Of a DNA stretch of 43,567 nucleotides, positions 1-8,407 are shown piece after piece (positions within the stretch are counted from its first letter, which is position 1; the number at the start of each line of letters is the position of its first letter). The DNA is from Bauldia sp. GTDB taxonomy: Bacteria; Pseudomonadota; Alphaproteobacteria; Rhizobiales; Kaistiaceae. The translations under genes and the position numbers were made by a program. The notes under the pieces are model-generated. The model had not been told where the DNA came from. It did no database searches and saw nothing but the letters and a program-made list of their open reading frames with translations. Location: positions 1-43,567 of the forward strand of contig NZ_JAGRLA010000147.1 in NCBI RefSeq assembly GCF_020442045.1, written 5' to 3'.

Positions 1-38
1 CGGAAGACGCCCCCTTCGTCGTTCCCGAATACCGGTGA
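1..38 (+). CDS. 3' end of an unidentified gene
   Basis: An open frame enters from the left edge and reads EDAPFVVPEYR before a TGA at 36-38. The next gene's GTG start at 35 overlaps that stop by four bases, the usual sign of translational coupling. Only about eleven codons are visible, so the product cannot be named. The short overlap suggests it belongs to the same operon as the TIM-barrel isomerase that follows. Confidence 0.4.
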   Translation, partial: EDAPFVVPEYR

Positions 39-874
39 GGCGCGGCATGTATTCCTGTTTCCACAGCGTCGGCCTTCCATCGCGATCCCTGACCGAGGCC
101 ATCGATCTTGTCGCCGGCGCGGGCTATACGGCGATCGAGCTGAATGCCGAGACGCTGCCCTGGGCGCCGCCCCATATCACCCCGGAGACCGGCGCCGCGG
201 AGAGGGCGGCGGTGAAGGCCGCATGTGCGTCGCGCGCCCTCGCGATCCCTGCCGTCGGTGCGCATGTCGCCATGGTCGAGGAGGACCCCGCATCGCGGGC
301 CGCCGCCATCGCCTTCGTCAATGGCTGTACCGATATCGCCGTCGATGTCGGCTCGCCCTTCGTCCATATCCTCTCCGGCCCGAAGCCCGACAACGTCGAT
401 CGGAGCACGGCTTGGGCATGGTTCATGGAGGCGGTGGAGCAAACCGTGGCCTATGCCGCCGCACGCAACGCCGATCTCGGCATCGAGGCGATCGCCGGGC
501 ATCTGTTCCACGGCGTCGACGACTATCACGCGATGCGGAGGGACATTCCGGGCGTCCCGTTCAAGGTCAATTTCGACCCGAGCCATCTCGAGGTTCAGGC
601 GGAGGACCCGCGTCGCGTCGTCGATGAGCTGGCCGACCTCGTCGGCCACGTGCATCTCAAGGACGGCAAGGGCGTCTATCCGCAGTTCGCGTTCCCGCCA
701 CTCGGGCAGGGCAGCATCGACTTTCCGGCCCTCGTCGCCGGTCTGAAAGGTGCCGGCTACAAGGGCGCGCTATCGGTCGAATACGAGGCCCAGGTCTACG
801 GATATCGCGAGACCGAAGACGAAATCCTGCGGAACGGGATTGCCTTCTGCGATGGATTGCTCGCCGGTCAGTGA
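35..874 (+). CDS. sugar phosphate isomerase/epimerase, TIM barrel (hydroxypyruvate isomerase-like)
   Basis: A 279-residue protein of the AP-endonuclease-2-like TIM-barrel superfamily, which includes hydroxypyruvate isomerase, IolE/IolI and ketose epimerases. Acidic and histidine residues expected to bind the divalent metal are seen in order: Glu in DLGIEAI, Asp and His in FDPSHLE, His in GHVHLKDG, and Glu near the C terminus in LSVEYEA. It is probably cytosolic and catalyses an aldose-ketose or epimer interconversion, but the substrate is not evident. The GTG start at 35 overlaps the preceding stop; an in-frame ATG at 47 (MYSCF) is an equally plausible start and would remove four residues. 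It appears to be the last gene of an operon that begins outside the window. Confidence 0.75.
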   Translation: MRRGMYSCFHSVGLPSRSLTEAIDLVAGAGYTAIELNAETLPWAPPHITPETGAAERAAVKAACASRALAIPAVGAHVAMVEEDPASRAAAIAFVNGCTDIAVDVGSPFVHILSGPKPDNVDRSTAWAWFMEAVEQTVAYAAARNADLGIEAIAGHLFHGVDDYHAMRRDIPGVPFKVNFDPSHLEVQAEDPRRVVDELADLVGHVHLKDGKGVYPQFAFPPLGQGSIDFPALVAGLKGAGYKGALSVEYEAQVYGYRETEDEILRNGIAFCDGLLAGQ

Positions 875-1081
875 CCCGGTGTGACGAGCCCTTATCCGCC
901 GATGGCGCGCCTCTCCGGTTCCCGGTGATGAAAAGCACTCATTTCCCGGCCTTCTCAATCAGAGGTGTCGGCGCTAGTCTTATTGCTCTTGCGTGAGCAG
1001 GATCGCCTGTCCGCCCGGATCCAACGGATTCGATAACGAAACGGCAGGTGCCCGTTGGTGACCGTCGGGGAGGGGCGTCAC

Positions 1082-2089
1082 GTGACAACGACCGATATTG
1101 GAACCCGTGACCGGCGTGGTGACTGGCGTCCGCCGAACAACATCAAGTCGCCGCCGCTCTTCGAATGGCCCATCCGGCCGATTCCGACCCTGAAATGGTT
1201 CTTCGGCTGGCAAGGCTATATCTTTCCGTGGAACGCGCTTTATCTCGCTATCGCGACCGTCACGTGGCTCTGGCTGACGCCTGACATCGAGACCATGCGG
1301 AACCTCGAGGTCGGCTGGATCGCGGTCATCCTCCTCCGCAACATGGGCCTGATCTTCCTCGTCTGCGGCGCCTGGCATCTTCGCCTCTACGTCCAGCGGG
1401 CGCAGGGCACGGACTACAAGTACAACGGCAAGTGGCTCGCCCGCGACAATCCGATCTTCCTGTTCCGGAACCAGGTCCTCGACAACATGTTCTGGACCGT
1501 CGTCGGCGCGGTGCCGATCTGGTCGGCCTATGAGGTGTTGTCGCTATGGGCGATGGCGAACGGCTACATCCCGTATGTCGATTTCGCTGCCCATCCGGTC
1601 TATTGCATCATTCTCCTGCTGCTCATTCCGCTGTTCCGCGAGGTCCATTTCTATCTGGTCCACCGGCTGATCCACTGGCCGCCGCTCTACCGCACGGTCC
1701 ATGCCCTGCATCACAAGAACGCCAATCCCGGACCGTGGTCGGGAATGGCGATGCATCCGGTCGAGCATGCGCTCTATTTCTCGGGCGTGCTGATCCACTG
1801 GATCATCCCGTCCCATCCGATCCACGTCATCTTCCACCTGCAGCATCTCGCCTTCACCCCGTCGCAGGGCCATTCCGGGTTCGAGCGGGTGATCATCAAG
1901 GGAAATGCCGCGGTCAGGACCGGCGACTATTTCCACTACCTCCATCACAAATACTTCGAGTGCAATTACGGCAACGACCTGATGCCGATCGACGCATGGT
2001 TCGGGACGTATCACGATGGCTCGGACGAGGCGCAAGCGCGGATGAACGAGCGCTTCATGAAGCGGAGCAAGCAGAGCGGCGGCGGGTAG
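1082..2089 (+). CDS. sterol desaturase/fatty acid hydroxylase superfamily membrane protein
   Basis: A membrane di-iron oxygenase of the fatty acid hydroxylase superfamily, about 335 residues. Several hydrophobic stretches flank the histidine clusters that bind the two irons: HFYLVHRLIH (about 189-198), HALHH (about 207-211), HPVEH (about 225-229) and HYLHH (about 285-289). Family members hydroxylate or desaturate lipid, sterol or carotenoid chains at the membrane. The frame is open from a TTG at 1055, but the GTG at 1082 has a strong GGGGAGGGG ribosome site about seven bases upstream, so I prefer it. The gene stands alone between an isomerase and a convergent SorC regulator. Nothing nearby identifies its lipid substrate. 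Confidence 0.75.
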   Translation: MTTTDIGTRDRRGDWRPPNNIKSPPLFEWPIRPIPTLKWFFGWQGYIFPWNALYLAIATVTWLWLTPDIETMRNLEVGWIAVILLRNMGLIFLVCGAWHLRLYVQRAQGTDYKYNGKWLARDNPIFLFRNQVLDNMFWTVVGAVPIWSAYEVLSLWAMANGYIPYVDFAAHPVYCIILLLLIPLFREVHFYLVHRLIHWPPLYRTVHALHHKNANPGPWSGMAMHPVEHALYFSGVLIHWIIPSHPIHVIFHLQHLAFTPSQGHSGFERVIIKGNAAVRTGDYFHYLHHKYFECNYGNDLMPIDAWFGTYHDGSDEAQARMNERFMKRSKQSGGG

Positions 2090-2104
2090 AGGCGTTGCGG
2101 GTGG

Positions 2105-3076
2105 TCAGCCCGCCTTCAGGTCGAGCAGGGCGGCGGCCGCCGTCTCGTCGGTCACCAGCGTATTGCAGCCGATCCGGCTGATGGCCGCGGCGATCGCTAC
2201 TGCCCGGTGCGCGCCCCCGGTCGCGATGACGAGGTGGCCCGCCTTGCGAAGACGATCGAGGTCGATGCTCATCACCCGCTCGTTGAGCGGGTGATCGACG
2301 CTTCGCCCGTCGCGGTCGAGGAAATTGCAGAGCACGTCGGAGACCGCACCCTTTGCCACGACCTCACCGAGTTCTTCGCCGGTCACCATCGACGCGCTGA
2401 GGGAGGTGGATTCCCGCCCGATGTCGCCGACGCTGAGCACCGCGATATCGAGGGACTTGGCCAGTTCGAGGATGCGGTCGAGCCCGCATTTTTCGATCAG
2501 CCGCGTCCTCGTCTCGGCCGAATCGACGAATGCCGGAGCGACGAAGAGGTAGCAATCGGCGCCGAAGCGTGTCGCCATCCGCCAGCTGAATTCCAGGGGG
2601 TTGCTGTCGCGCGCCTCGACCATGCCGCCGAGCAGCGAGACGATCTTGACGCCGCTCCGGCGTGCCGGGCGAAGGCTGGTCAACGATGCCGTAAGCGTTC
2701 GGCCCCAGCCGACGCCGACCGTCATGTCTTCGGTCACGACCTGCGACAGGAACTGCCCGAGCGCGATGCCGACCGAACGGGCGGCAGCGTCGCCGCTCGC
2801 TCCGGGAACGACGATCGCCTCATCGAGGTCGAATACCTGTTCGAGCTGGCTGGCGAGGGCGACGCAGGCGCTTTCGGATTCGTTGATCCAGATCTGGACG
2901 TCGCCGCGTTCGGCCGCTTCGTTGAGCAGGCGGATCACCGTGCCCCGGCTGACGCCCAGTCGCTCCGCGACCTCCTTCTGGGTCAGGCCCTGGCTGTGAT
3001 AGAGCCACGCCGCGCGGATGCGAAGATCATTGTCCTCCGAGACCACCGGCTGGCCGAGGCGCTTCAGTCTTGCCAT
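2105..3076 (-). CDS. SorC-family sugar-responsive transcriptional regulator
   Basis: A 323-residue SorC/DeoR-type repressor or activator. An N-terminal helix-turn-helix (GLTQKEVAERLGVSRGTVIR, about residues 30-49) is followed by the SorC sugar-phosphate-binding domain, with the family's VGVGWGRTL segment and a GGAHRA loop near the C terminus. The frame extends to 3136, but the ATG at 3076 (MARLKRLG) has a GGGAGAG ribosome site and a normal family N terminus. It converges with the hydroxylase gene across only 15 bases and is divergent from pcaB across a 583-base gap. SorC proteins normally sense phosphorylated sugars, so control of the pca genes would be unusual; its target is unknown. Confidence 0.85.
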   Translation of the reverse strand: MARLKRLGQPVVSEDNDLRIRAAWLYHSQGLTQKEVAERLGVSRGTVIRLLNEAAERGDVQIWINESESACVALASQLEQVFDLDEAIVVPGASGDAAARSVGIALGQFLSQVVTEDMTVGVGWGRTLTASLTSLRPARRSGVKIVSLLGGMVEARDSNPLEFSWRMATRFGADCYLFVAPAFVDSAETRTRLIEKCGLDRILELAKSLDIAVLSVGDIGRESTSLSASMVTGEELGEVVAKGAVSDVLCNFLDRDGRSVDHPLNERVMSIDLDRLRKAGHLVIATGGAHRAVAIAAAISRIGCNTLVTDETAAAALLDLKAG

Positions 3077-3659
3077 GCCAGTCTCTCCCGGCGCGGGTTG
3101 GTCCGGATGGTTGCGGCACCGGCTCGCGATCGCCACGTCAGCACCGGAGGAAGATGCGTTTCGGCGGCAGGCTGCCTGCTTCGCCGGCCCCGGTCAACAT
3201 TGCCCGGCGCCAGCTCGTCCGCCGATGCCACCGAGCCGGTCGCCTGGTTCGTTCCGCCGCATGTCACGTCGGCCGGCTACCTTGCCGGCATCGGCCCGCA
3301 CAATATCCTGTCTGTCCGTCCGTCCTGCGACCACCGAGGCCCTCACTCGACTGCACCGCTCGACAGCCGGACGTTGGAAATTTCTGGACGAACCCACGCG
3401 TATAATAAATCATGAGGATGCGATCAGGGAGACGGCGGAGGCCGGGATCGCGACAGGCAAACGGGGACCGGGCGCGCGCGATTTTGACGAGATGCCAAAA
3501 CTGAAGCGGTCACGATCCTTTGAATGTGCCGAACGCGGAGCGAATGGACATTCGCCGACCGTTTCATTGCCGACAGCTTCGGCTCGACCCTCCCGCATGT
3601 CGAGCGAATGACAGGCCTGACCCCGTCAGGCGACCAACCGCGCAAGGCACGGCCGGCAG
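3077..3659. other. 583-base intergenic region between a SorC gene and pcaB
   Basis: No convincing gene is seen here. Frames that run through it are arginine- and proline-rich shadows of high-GC DNA. It must hold the divergent promoters of the SorC gene and pcaB. A TATAAT hexamer at 3401-3406 lies in a local AT-rich patch, but I see no good -35 element at standard spacing. An inverted repeat at 3616-3630 is annotated separately. Confidence 0.5.
3616..3630. promoter_or_regulatory. 15-bp perfect inverted repeat upstream of pcaB
   Basis: CCTGAC-CCC-GTCAGG is a perfect six-base inverted repeat with a three-base centre, ending 29 bases before the pcaB ATG. Its place in the leader suggests an operator or a short RNA hairpin. 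No T-tract follows, so it is not a normal terminator. No regulator of the pca type is seen beside it. Confidence 0.3.
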
Positions 3660-5033
3660 ATGACATTTTCCGCCCTTGATTCAGCGATCACCGGACCGCT
3701 CTTCGCGGCCGATGCCATGCGCGCGGTGTTCGACGACCGGGCGCGGATCGCGGCAATGCTGCGGGTAGAGGCCGCGCTGGCGCGGGCGGAGGCGAAATCC
3801 GGCCTGGTCGACAAGGCGCTGGCCCCGGCGATCGACCGCATCTCCCCCGCCGCCTTCGACCTCGCGGCGCTCGGGCGCGAGACCGCGGTCGCTGGCGTTC
3901 CCGTCATTCCCTTTGTCAGGGCGCTGCAGGGCAAGCTCCCGCAAAAGCTGCGCGCGAGCGTCCATTTCGCGACCACGACCCAGGACATCGCCGATACCGC
4001 ACTCGTTCTCCAGGTGGCCGAGGCCTTCGATCTGATCGCCGTCGATCTGCGCGAGGTCCTCGGCGGCCTTGCCCGCCTCGCCCGTCGCCACCGCGCGACG
4101 CCCTGCGTCGGACGCAGCTATGGCCAGCACGCCGCCCCCGTCACCTTCGGCTATGTTGTCGCCACCTGGCTGGCCGGGATCGGCGAAGCGGCAGCACAAC
4201 TGCCGGCGCTTCGGCAGCGTGTGCTTGCGCTGTCGCTCGGTGGCCCGGTCGGAACCCTCACCGGTCTCGGCGGTCACGCCGACAGCGTCAGGGCCGCCAT
4301 GGCCCGCGACCTCGGCCTCGCCGCGCCGGCCGCCTCGTGGCACACGCTTCGCGGCCGCATGGCCGAGGCCGGAACATGGGTCGCGGTCCTCATCGGCGCA
4401 CTCGCCAAAATGGCGACCGACGTCGCCCGCCTCGCCGCGACCGAGGTTGGCGAGGTGGCGGAGCCCCATGCGCCCGGCCGCGGTGGATCCTCGGCGATGC
4501 CGCACAAGCGCAACCCCGTCGCGGCCACGGTCATCCTCGCGGCCCATGCTGCGGCCGCCGGCTATGTCGTCACCCTTCTCAACGCAATGGCGGCCGAATA
4601 CCAACGGCCTGCCGGGCTGTGGCACGCCGAATGGCACGCGTTGCCCGCGCTCTTTGGCCTTGCGTCAGGCGCCCTGCGCGAGTCCCGCGCTCTCGCCGCC
4701 GGCCTGGTCGTCGACACCGCCCGGATGAAAGCCAATCTCGACATTACCGGCGGCATGCCGATGGCGGGCGGGGTGGCCGCCGCGCTTGTCCCGTCGCTCG
4801 GGCGCGACAAGGCCCACCGTCTCGTCGCGGAAGCGGCCGACGCGGCGCGTGACCGGGCCGGGTCCTTTGCCGCGCTTGTCCTCGCGGCCGCGCCCGGAAA
4901 GTCCCGCCCGGCCGTCGAGGCCGCGCTGTCGACCGCTCCCGCGATCGATGCCGCCGCGGCTGCCGTTCCCCCGATCGTCGCCGAGGCCAGGGCCGTCCGC
5001 GCCCGCCTCGCGCCCGCCAAGAGGAAGAGCTGA
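3660..5033 (+). CDS. pcaB: 3-carboxy-cis,cis-muconate cycloisomerase
   Basis: A 457-residue fumarase/aspartase-superfamily enzyme. It converts 3-carboxy-cis,cis-muconate to 4-carboxymuconolactone in the protocatechuate branch of the beta-ketoadipate pathway. The superfamily signature GGSSAMPHKRNP is present at about residues 274-285. The N terminus (LDSAITGPLFA) and an internal TTTQDIADTA stretch match PcaB rather than adenylosuccinate lyase. The length is normal for PcaB. The ATG start gives the family N terminus, although its ribosome site is weak. The stop is followed after three bases by the GTG of the fused pcaDC gene, so the two are co-transcribed and encode three consecutive steps. No protocatechuate 3,4-dioxygenase (pcaGH) lies in the window. 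Confidence 0.92.
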   Translation: MTFSALDSAITGPLFAADAMRAVFDDRARIAAMLRVEAALARAEAKSGLVDKALAPAIDRISPAAFDLAALGRETAVAGVPVIPFVRALQGKLPQKLRASVHFATTTQDIADTALVLQVAEAFDLIAVDLREVLGGLARLARRHRATPCVGRSYGQHAAPVTFGYVVATWLAGIGEAAAQLPALRQRVLALSLGGPVGTLTGLGGHADSVRAAMARDLGLAAPAASWHTLRGRMAEAGTWVAVLIGALAKMATDVARLAATEVGEVAEPHAPGRGGSSAMPHKRNPVAATVILAAHAAAAGYVVTLLNAMAAEYQRPAGLWHAEWHALPALFGLASGALRESRALAAGLVVDTARMKANLDITGGMPMAGGVAAALVPSLGRDKAHRLVAEAADAARDRAGSFAALVLAAAPGKSRPAVEAALSTAPAIDAAAAAVPPIVAEARAVRARLAPAKRKS

Positions 5034-5036
5034 CCC

Positions 5037-6227
5037 GTGCCCATCGTCAAAGCCAACGGCGTCGATCTCTATTACGAGGAAGCCGGTCCGTCACGCGCGC
5101 CCGTTGTTGTCTTCGCCCACTCGGTCGGCTGCTCGCTCGACATCTGGGACGCGCAATTCGCCGCACTCAGCGAGCGCTACCGCTGCATTCGCTACGACGC
5201 GCGCGGCCACGGCCGTTCGGCCTCCGTCGACCAGCCGACGACCATGGCCGACCTCGCCACCGACCTCGCCGGCCTGTTCGACGCTCTCGGCATCGACAGC
5301 GCCCATATCGCGGGCCTCTCGATCGGCGGCATGACCGCGCAGGCCTTCACCCTCGCCCATCCCGACCGGGCCCGCAGCCTGATTCTCGTCGCTACGACAG
5401 CGGAATTTCCGACGCCCGAATTCTGGCAGAACCGGTCCGACACCGTCCGCCGCGACGGCATGGCATCGGTGGTCGAACAACTGCTGCCGCGCTGGTTCAC
5501 CCCCGCCTTCATGGCCCGCGAGCCGGCGGTGATCGACGCCTATCGCCAACGCTTCAACGCCACCGATCCCGTCGGCTACGGCCGCTGCTGCGAGGCGATC
5601 GGCAGCTTCGACCTCCGCCGAGAGGTCGGCGCGATCAAGGCGCCGACCCTGATCATCGTCGGCGACCAGGACCCGGCGACGCCGCCGGCCATGGCCGAAT
5701 ATCTGCGCGAGCAGATCGCAGGGTCGGAGATGGTCGTCGTTTCCGGCGCCGCCCACATCATCTCGGTCGAGAAGCCCGAGGCCGTGACGGCCCAGCTCGC
5801 CGCCTTCCTCGCCCGCCACGAGCCCGACGCTCCAGAAGGGGCTTTCGCCAGGGGCCTCGTGACCCGTGCCTCGGTGCTCGGCGACGCCTATGTCCAACGC
5901 GCGCTCGAACGAGCCGGCGCCTTCGCCATGCCCTGGCAGGATTTCCTCACGCGCCACGCCTGGCACGATGTCTGGACCGATCCGACCCTTCCCCGCAAGA
6001 CACGCTCGCTCCTGACGCTGGCCATGATGATCGCCCTCCACCGCGAGGAGGAGTTCAAGATCCACCTGAGGCCGGCCCTCAACAACGGCGTCAGCCTCGA
6101 GGAGCTTCGCGCGATGGTCATGCAGACCGGCATCTATGCCGGCATTCCGGCCGGCAACGCGGCGATGCGCTGGATTCGCGAGGAACTCGCTGACGAGATT
6201 GCCGCATACGAGAAGACGCAGGGTTAG
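5037..6227 (+). CDS. pcaL: fused 3-oxoadipate enol-lactonase / 4-carboxymuconolactone decarboxylase
   Basis: A 396-residue two-domain protein. Residues 1 to about 265 form an alpha/beta hydrolase of the PcaD type, with the nucleophile Ser95 in GLSIGGM, an acid in the VGDQDPATPP loop near residue 210 and a histidine in GAAHIISVEKPE near 239. Residues about 275-390 form a carboxymuconolactone decarboxylase (PcaC) domain with the TLPRKTRSLLTLAMM and EEFKIHLRPA segments. Together they turn 4-carboxymuconolactone into 3-oxoadipate. The same fusion, called PcaL, is known from actinobacteria and some proteobacteria. The GTG start lies four bases after pcaB. The gene ends convergently with the second SorC regulator. 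Confidence 0.92.
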   Translation: MPIVKANGVDLYYEEAGPSRAPVVVFAHSVGCSLDIWDAQFAALSERYRCIRYDARGHGRSASVDQPTTMADLATDLAGLFDALGIDSAHIAGLSIGGMTAQAFTLAHPDRARSLILVATTAEFPTPEFWQNRSDTVRRDGMASVVEQLLPRWFTPAFMAREPAVIDAYRQRFNATDPVGYGRCCEAIGSFDLRREVGAIKAPTLIIVGDQDPATPPAMAEYLREQIAGSEMVVVSGAAHIISVEKPEAVTAQLAAFLARHEPDAPEGAFARGLVTRASVLGDAYVQRALERAGAFAMPWQDFLTRHAWHDVWTDPTLPRKTRSLLTLAMMIALHREEEFKIHLRPALNNGVSLEELRAMVMQTGIYAGIPAGNAAMRWIREELADEIAAYEKTQG

Positions 6228-6239
6228 GCGGCGTCCCTT

Positions 6240-6253
6240 ACCGGACTTCCGGT
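6240..6253. terminator. weak inverted repeat in the convergent gap after pcaL
   Basis: ACCGGA-CT-TCCGGT is a six-base perfect inverted repeat 13 bases after the pcaL stop and 53 bases from the end of the convergent SorC gene. It could fold as a small bidirectional hairpin. There is no T-tract and the loop is only two bases, so terminator function is uncertain. Confidence 0.25.
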
Positions 6254-6305
6254 CCCTTCGCGACGCGGTCCCTGGCGGGTTGGCAGCGGGACGCGCCTTC
6301 GCTTT

Positions 6306-7247
6306 CTACTCAGCCCGTGCGATCTGAAGGATATGCGCCGCGGTGCTCGTGTCGGTTGCCAGGGCATTTATCAGGCCGCTTCGCGCGGCGCCAACGATGC
6401 TGATCGCCTTGGCCCCGGAAACGGCGGCGCCTATTCGAAACGGCACCTTGAGCAGCTGTTTCGGCTCGATCGCGACGAGCATGCGTTCTTCCTGCCAATG
6501 GACTCGCCGTCCCGTGGCGTCGAAATAGCGTAGCAGCACGTCGCCCGCTGCATGATCGATCGCCGCATCCTTCGGTGTCAGTGACACATCGGTTGTCGAA
6601 CTCGCCCCCCCATGAGGTCGGCCGACGCCGACGATAACGGTATCCAGCCGATCCCATAGCTCAAGGCTTTCCCGAATCCGTGGATCCTTGGTGAGGGCCT
6701 TTCGGGTCTCGTCGGCGAGAAGGTAGGGGACGTGAAGGAACTTGGGCGTGCCGCCGAGTTGGGTGGCCGCGAGGCGAACCATCTCGCCGACCTGAAAATG
6801 CGCCGCGGCTTCCGGAATACCGCCGCATAACGGCACCGTCGTGACGCCGTGGATCTGGGGCAACCCGATCTGGATCACTTCCCAGATGGTACGGCCCCAA
6901 CCGAGACCGAGGACCGAGCCTGCTCCGAGTCCCGTCTTGCGCAAAAGTTGGCCTACCGGGTCGGCAATGGCGGCCATCGCCCCCGGGTTCGGGGCACTCT
7001 GGGCGATCGCGACATGGGCGAGGCCGAGCGCTTCGCGAAGTTGCTCCGCAAGCTCGTCGGTTCCGACGAACTCGCCGATCTCGATGCGCACGATGCCTTC
7101 TTCCCGGGCACGCTTTATCAGGCGCGAGACCGTTGCAGTCGAAATCTGCATCTGCTCGGCGATCTGGCGTTGCGACAGATCCTTCTCGTAGTGGAGGCGT
7201 GCCACCGCATAGAGAAGCGTGCGAGAGGTGGGAGAGGCTGGATCCAT
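6306..7247 (-). CDS. SorC-family transcriptional regulator of the adjacent sugar operon
   Basis: A regulator of about 313 residues with an N-terminal helix-turn-helix (DLSQRQIAEQMQISTATVSR, about residues 23-42) and a SorC effector domain containing the VLGLGWGRTIWE segment. It is divergent from the binding-protein operon at 7382, which makes it that operon's probable local regulator, sensing a phosphorylated pathway intermediate. The frame is open to an ATG at 7295. That longer start would place the 14-bp inverted repeat at 7274-7287 inside the coding region, so I prefer the ATG at 7247 (MDPASP). Neither start has a strong ribosome site. It converges with pcaL. Confidence 0.85.
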   Translation of the reverse strand: MDPASPTSRTLLYAVARLHYEKDLSQRQIAEQMQISTATVSRLIKRAREEGIVRIEIGEFVGTDELAEQLREALGLAHVAIAQSAPNPGAMAAIADPVGQLLRKTGLGAGSVLGLGWGRTIWEVIQIGLPQIHGVTTVPLCGGIPEAAAHFQVGEMVRLAATQLGGTPKFLHVPYLLADETRKALTKDPRIRESLELWDRLDTVIVGVGRPHGGASSTTDVSLTPKDAAIDHAAGDVLLRYFDATGRRVHWQEERMLVAIEPKQLLKVPFRIGAAVSGAKAISIVGAARSGLINALATDTSTAAHILQIARAE

Positions 7248-7273
7248 GGAAATTTCGTATTGCAATCTCGTTC

Positions 7274-7287
7274 TGTAATTAGTTACA
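7274..7287. promoter_or_regulatory. likely SorC operator in the divergent promoter
   Basis: TGTAATTAGTTACA is a near-perfect inverted repeat with TGTAA/TTACA arms. It lies 27 bases before the preferred start of the SorC regulator and 95 bases before the divergent binding-protein gene. That position suits autoregulation together with control of the operon. The arms resemble the island's RpiR-type repeats, but the central spacing is one base shorter. Confidence 0.5.
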
Positions 7288-7381
7288 TCTAGCATTGACC
7301 GCGATGCCAGCGGCCGCCGTCGCTGCCCGTCTGTCGGTTATCGGGACGAAATCTAGGCCCTTGAGGCGTGGGAGGAAACAG

Positions 7382-8368
7382 ATGAAAATTCGGACGAAAT
7401 GGTTGGGTATTGCCGCAGCCGCCTTTTCCGTGGCCGCCATCGCCGGCAGCGCGTCGGCTCAGGACAAGCGCACCATCGCCCTCGTCTACGGCATCAAGGG
7501 CGATGCTTTCTATGTGACGATGGAGAAGGGTGCCCAGGCGAAGGCGGATGAGCTTGGCGTCACCTTGCTCGCCGATGGGCCGTCGCAGTGGAATCCTGCG
7601 ATTCAGACCCCGATCGTCGATGCCATGATCGCGCGCAAGGTCGATGGCCTGATCGCCGTGCCGAATGATCCGCAGGCGATGATCGCAGTGCTCCAGCGTG
7701 CGAATGACATGGGTATCCCCGTCGTGACGACCGACCAGTTCATCGGCGACGGTGATTATGCGAACGGGTCGGTGACCTTCCCGCTTAGCTACGTTGCCTC
7801 CGACAATTTCGGCGGTGGCAAGCTCGCTTGCGAAACGTTGATCGAGGGTATGGGTGGAAAAGGGACCCTCTACGTCCTCGTCTCCACTCCCAACGTTCCA
7901 TCCGACGTAGCGCGCCGCGACGGCTGCCTGGCCGCGGTCGAAGCCACGAATGGCGCGGTTGAACTCGCCGGCGTCGACTATACCCAGAGCAACGCCACCA
8001 TCGCCACCACACAGACCCAGGCCGCGCTCCAGAAGAATCCGAACATCACCGCGATCTTCGGCGGCAACCTCTTCAGCGCCCAGGGCGCGTCCGCCGCGGT
8101 CAAGACCGCGAACCTGGCCGGTACCGTCAAGATCGCGAGTTTCGACGCGCCGGAACAGGCGATCGACGACCTTCGCGCCGAGGTGGTGGACATCGTGATC
8201 GCTCAACAGCCTGCGCTGATCGGCGCAACCGCGGTGCAGTACATCGTCGACGCACTCGACGGCAAGACCGCGGACATCCCGAGGAAGCTCGCGACGCCAT
8301 TCGTGGTTATCACTCGCGAGAATGTCGATACTCCCGAGGCTCAGGCCGCGATCTACAAGGACAAGTAG
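7382..8368 (+). CDS. sugar ABC transporter periplasmic binding protein (CUT2/ribose type)
   Basis: A 328-residue periplasmic-binding-protein-like domain 4 protein. A Sec signal peptide covers residues 1-26 (positive KIRTK, hydrophobic core, ASA cleavage site). The mature protein has the two-lobed fold of ribose/xylose binding proteins, with the usual DGLIAVPNDPQAM and DNFGGGKLACE segments. The ATG at 7382 is preceded by GGGAGGAAA. It is the first gene of an operon continuing with permease, ATPase, LacD-like aldolase and two kinases, so the ligand is probably a hexose or ketohexose. The exact sugar cannot be read from the sequence. Confidence 0.9.
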   Translation: MKIRTKWLGIAAAAFSVAAIAGSASAQDKRTIALVYGIKGDAFYVTMEKGAQAKADELGVTLLADGPSQWNPAIQTPIVDAMIARKVDGLIAVPNDPQAMIAVLQRANDMGIPVVTTDQFIGDGDYANGSVTFPLSYVASDNFGGGKLACETLIEGMGGKGTLYVLVSTPNVPSDVARRDGCLAAVEATNGAVELAGVDYTQSNATIATTQTQAALQKNPNITAIFGGNLFSAQGASAAVKTANLAGTVKIASFDAPEQAIDDLRAEVVDIVIAQQPALIGATAVQYIVDALDGKTADIPRKLATPFVVITRENVDTPEAQAAIYKDK

Positions 8369-8407
8369 GAACGGCCGCCTATCGCAGCCGATCGAACGAT
8401 ATCGAAG

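Noticed and set aside
2207..3415. 402-codon open frame opposite the SorC gene
   Set aside because: It is a shadow of the SorC gene in high-GC DNA, with no ribosome site and no family resemblance.
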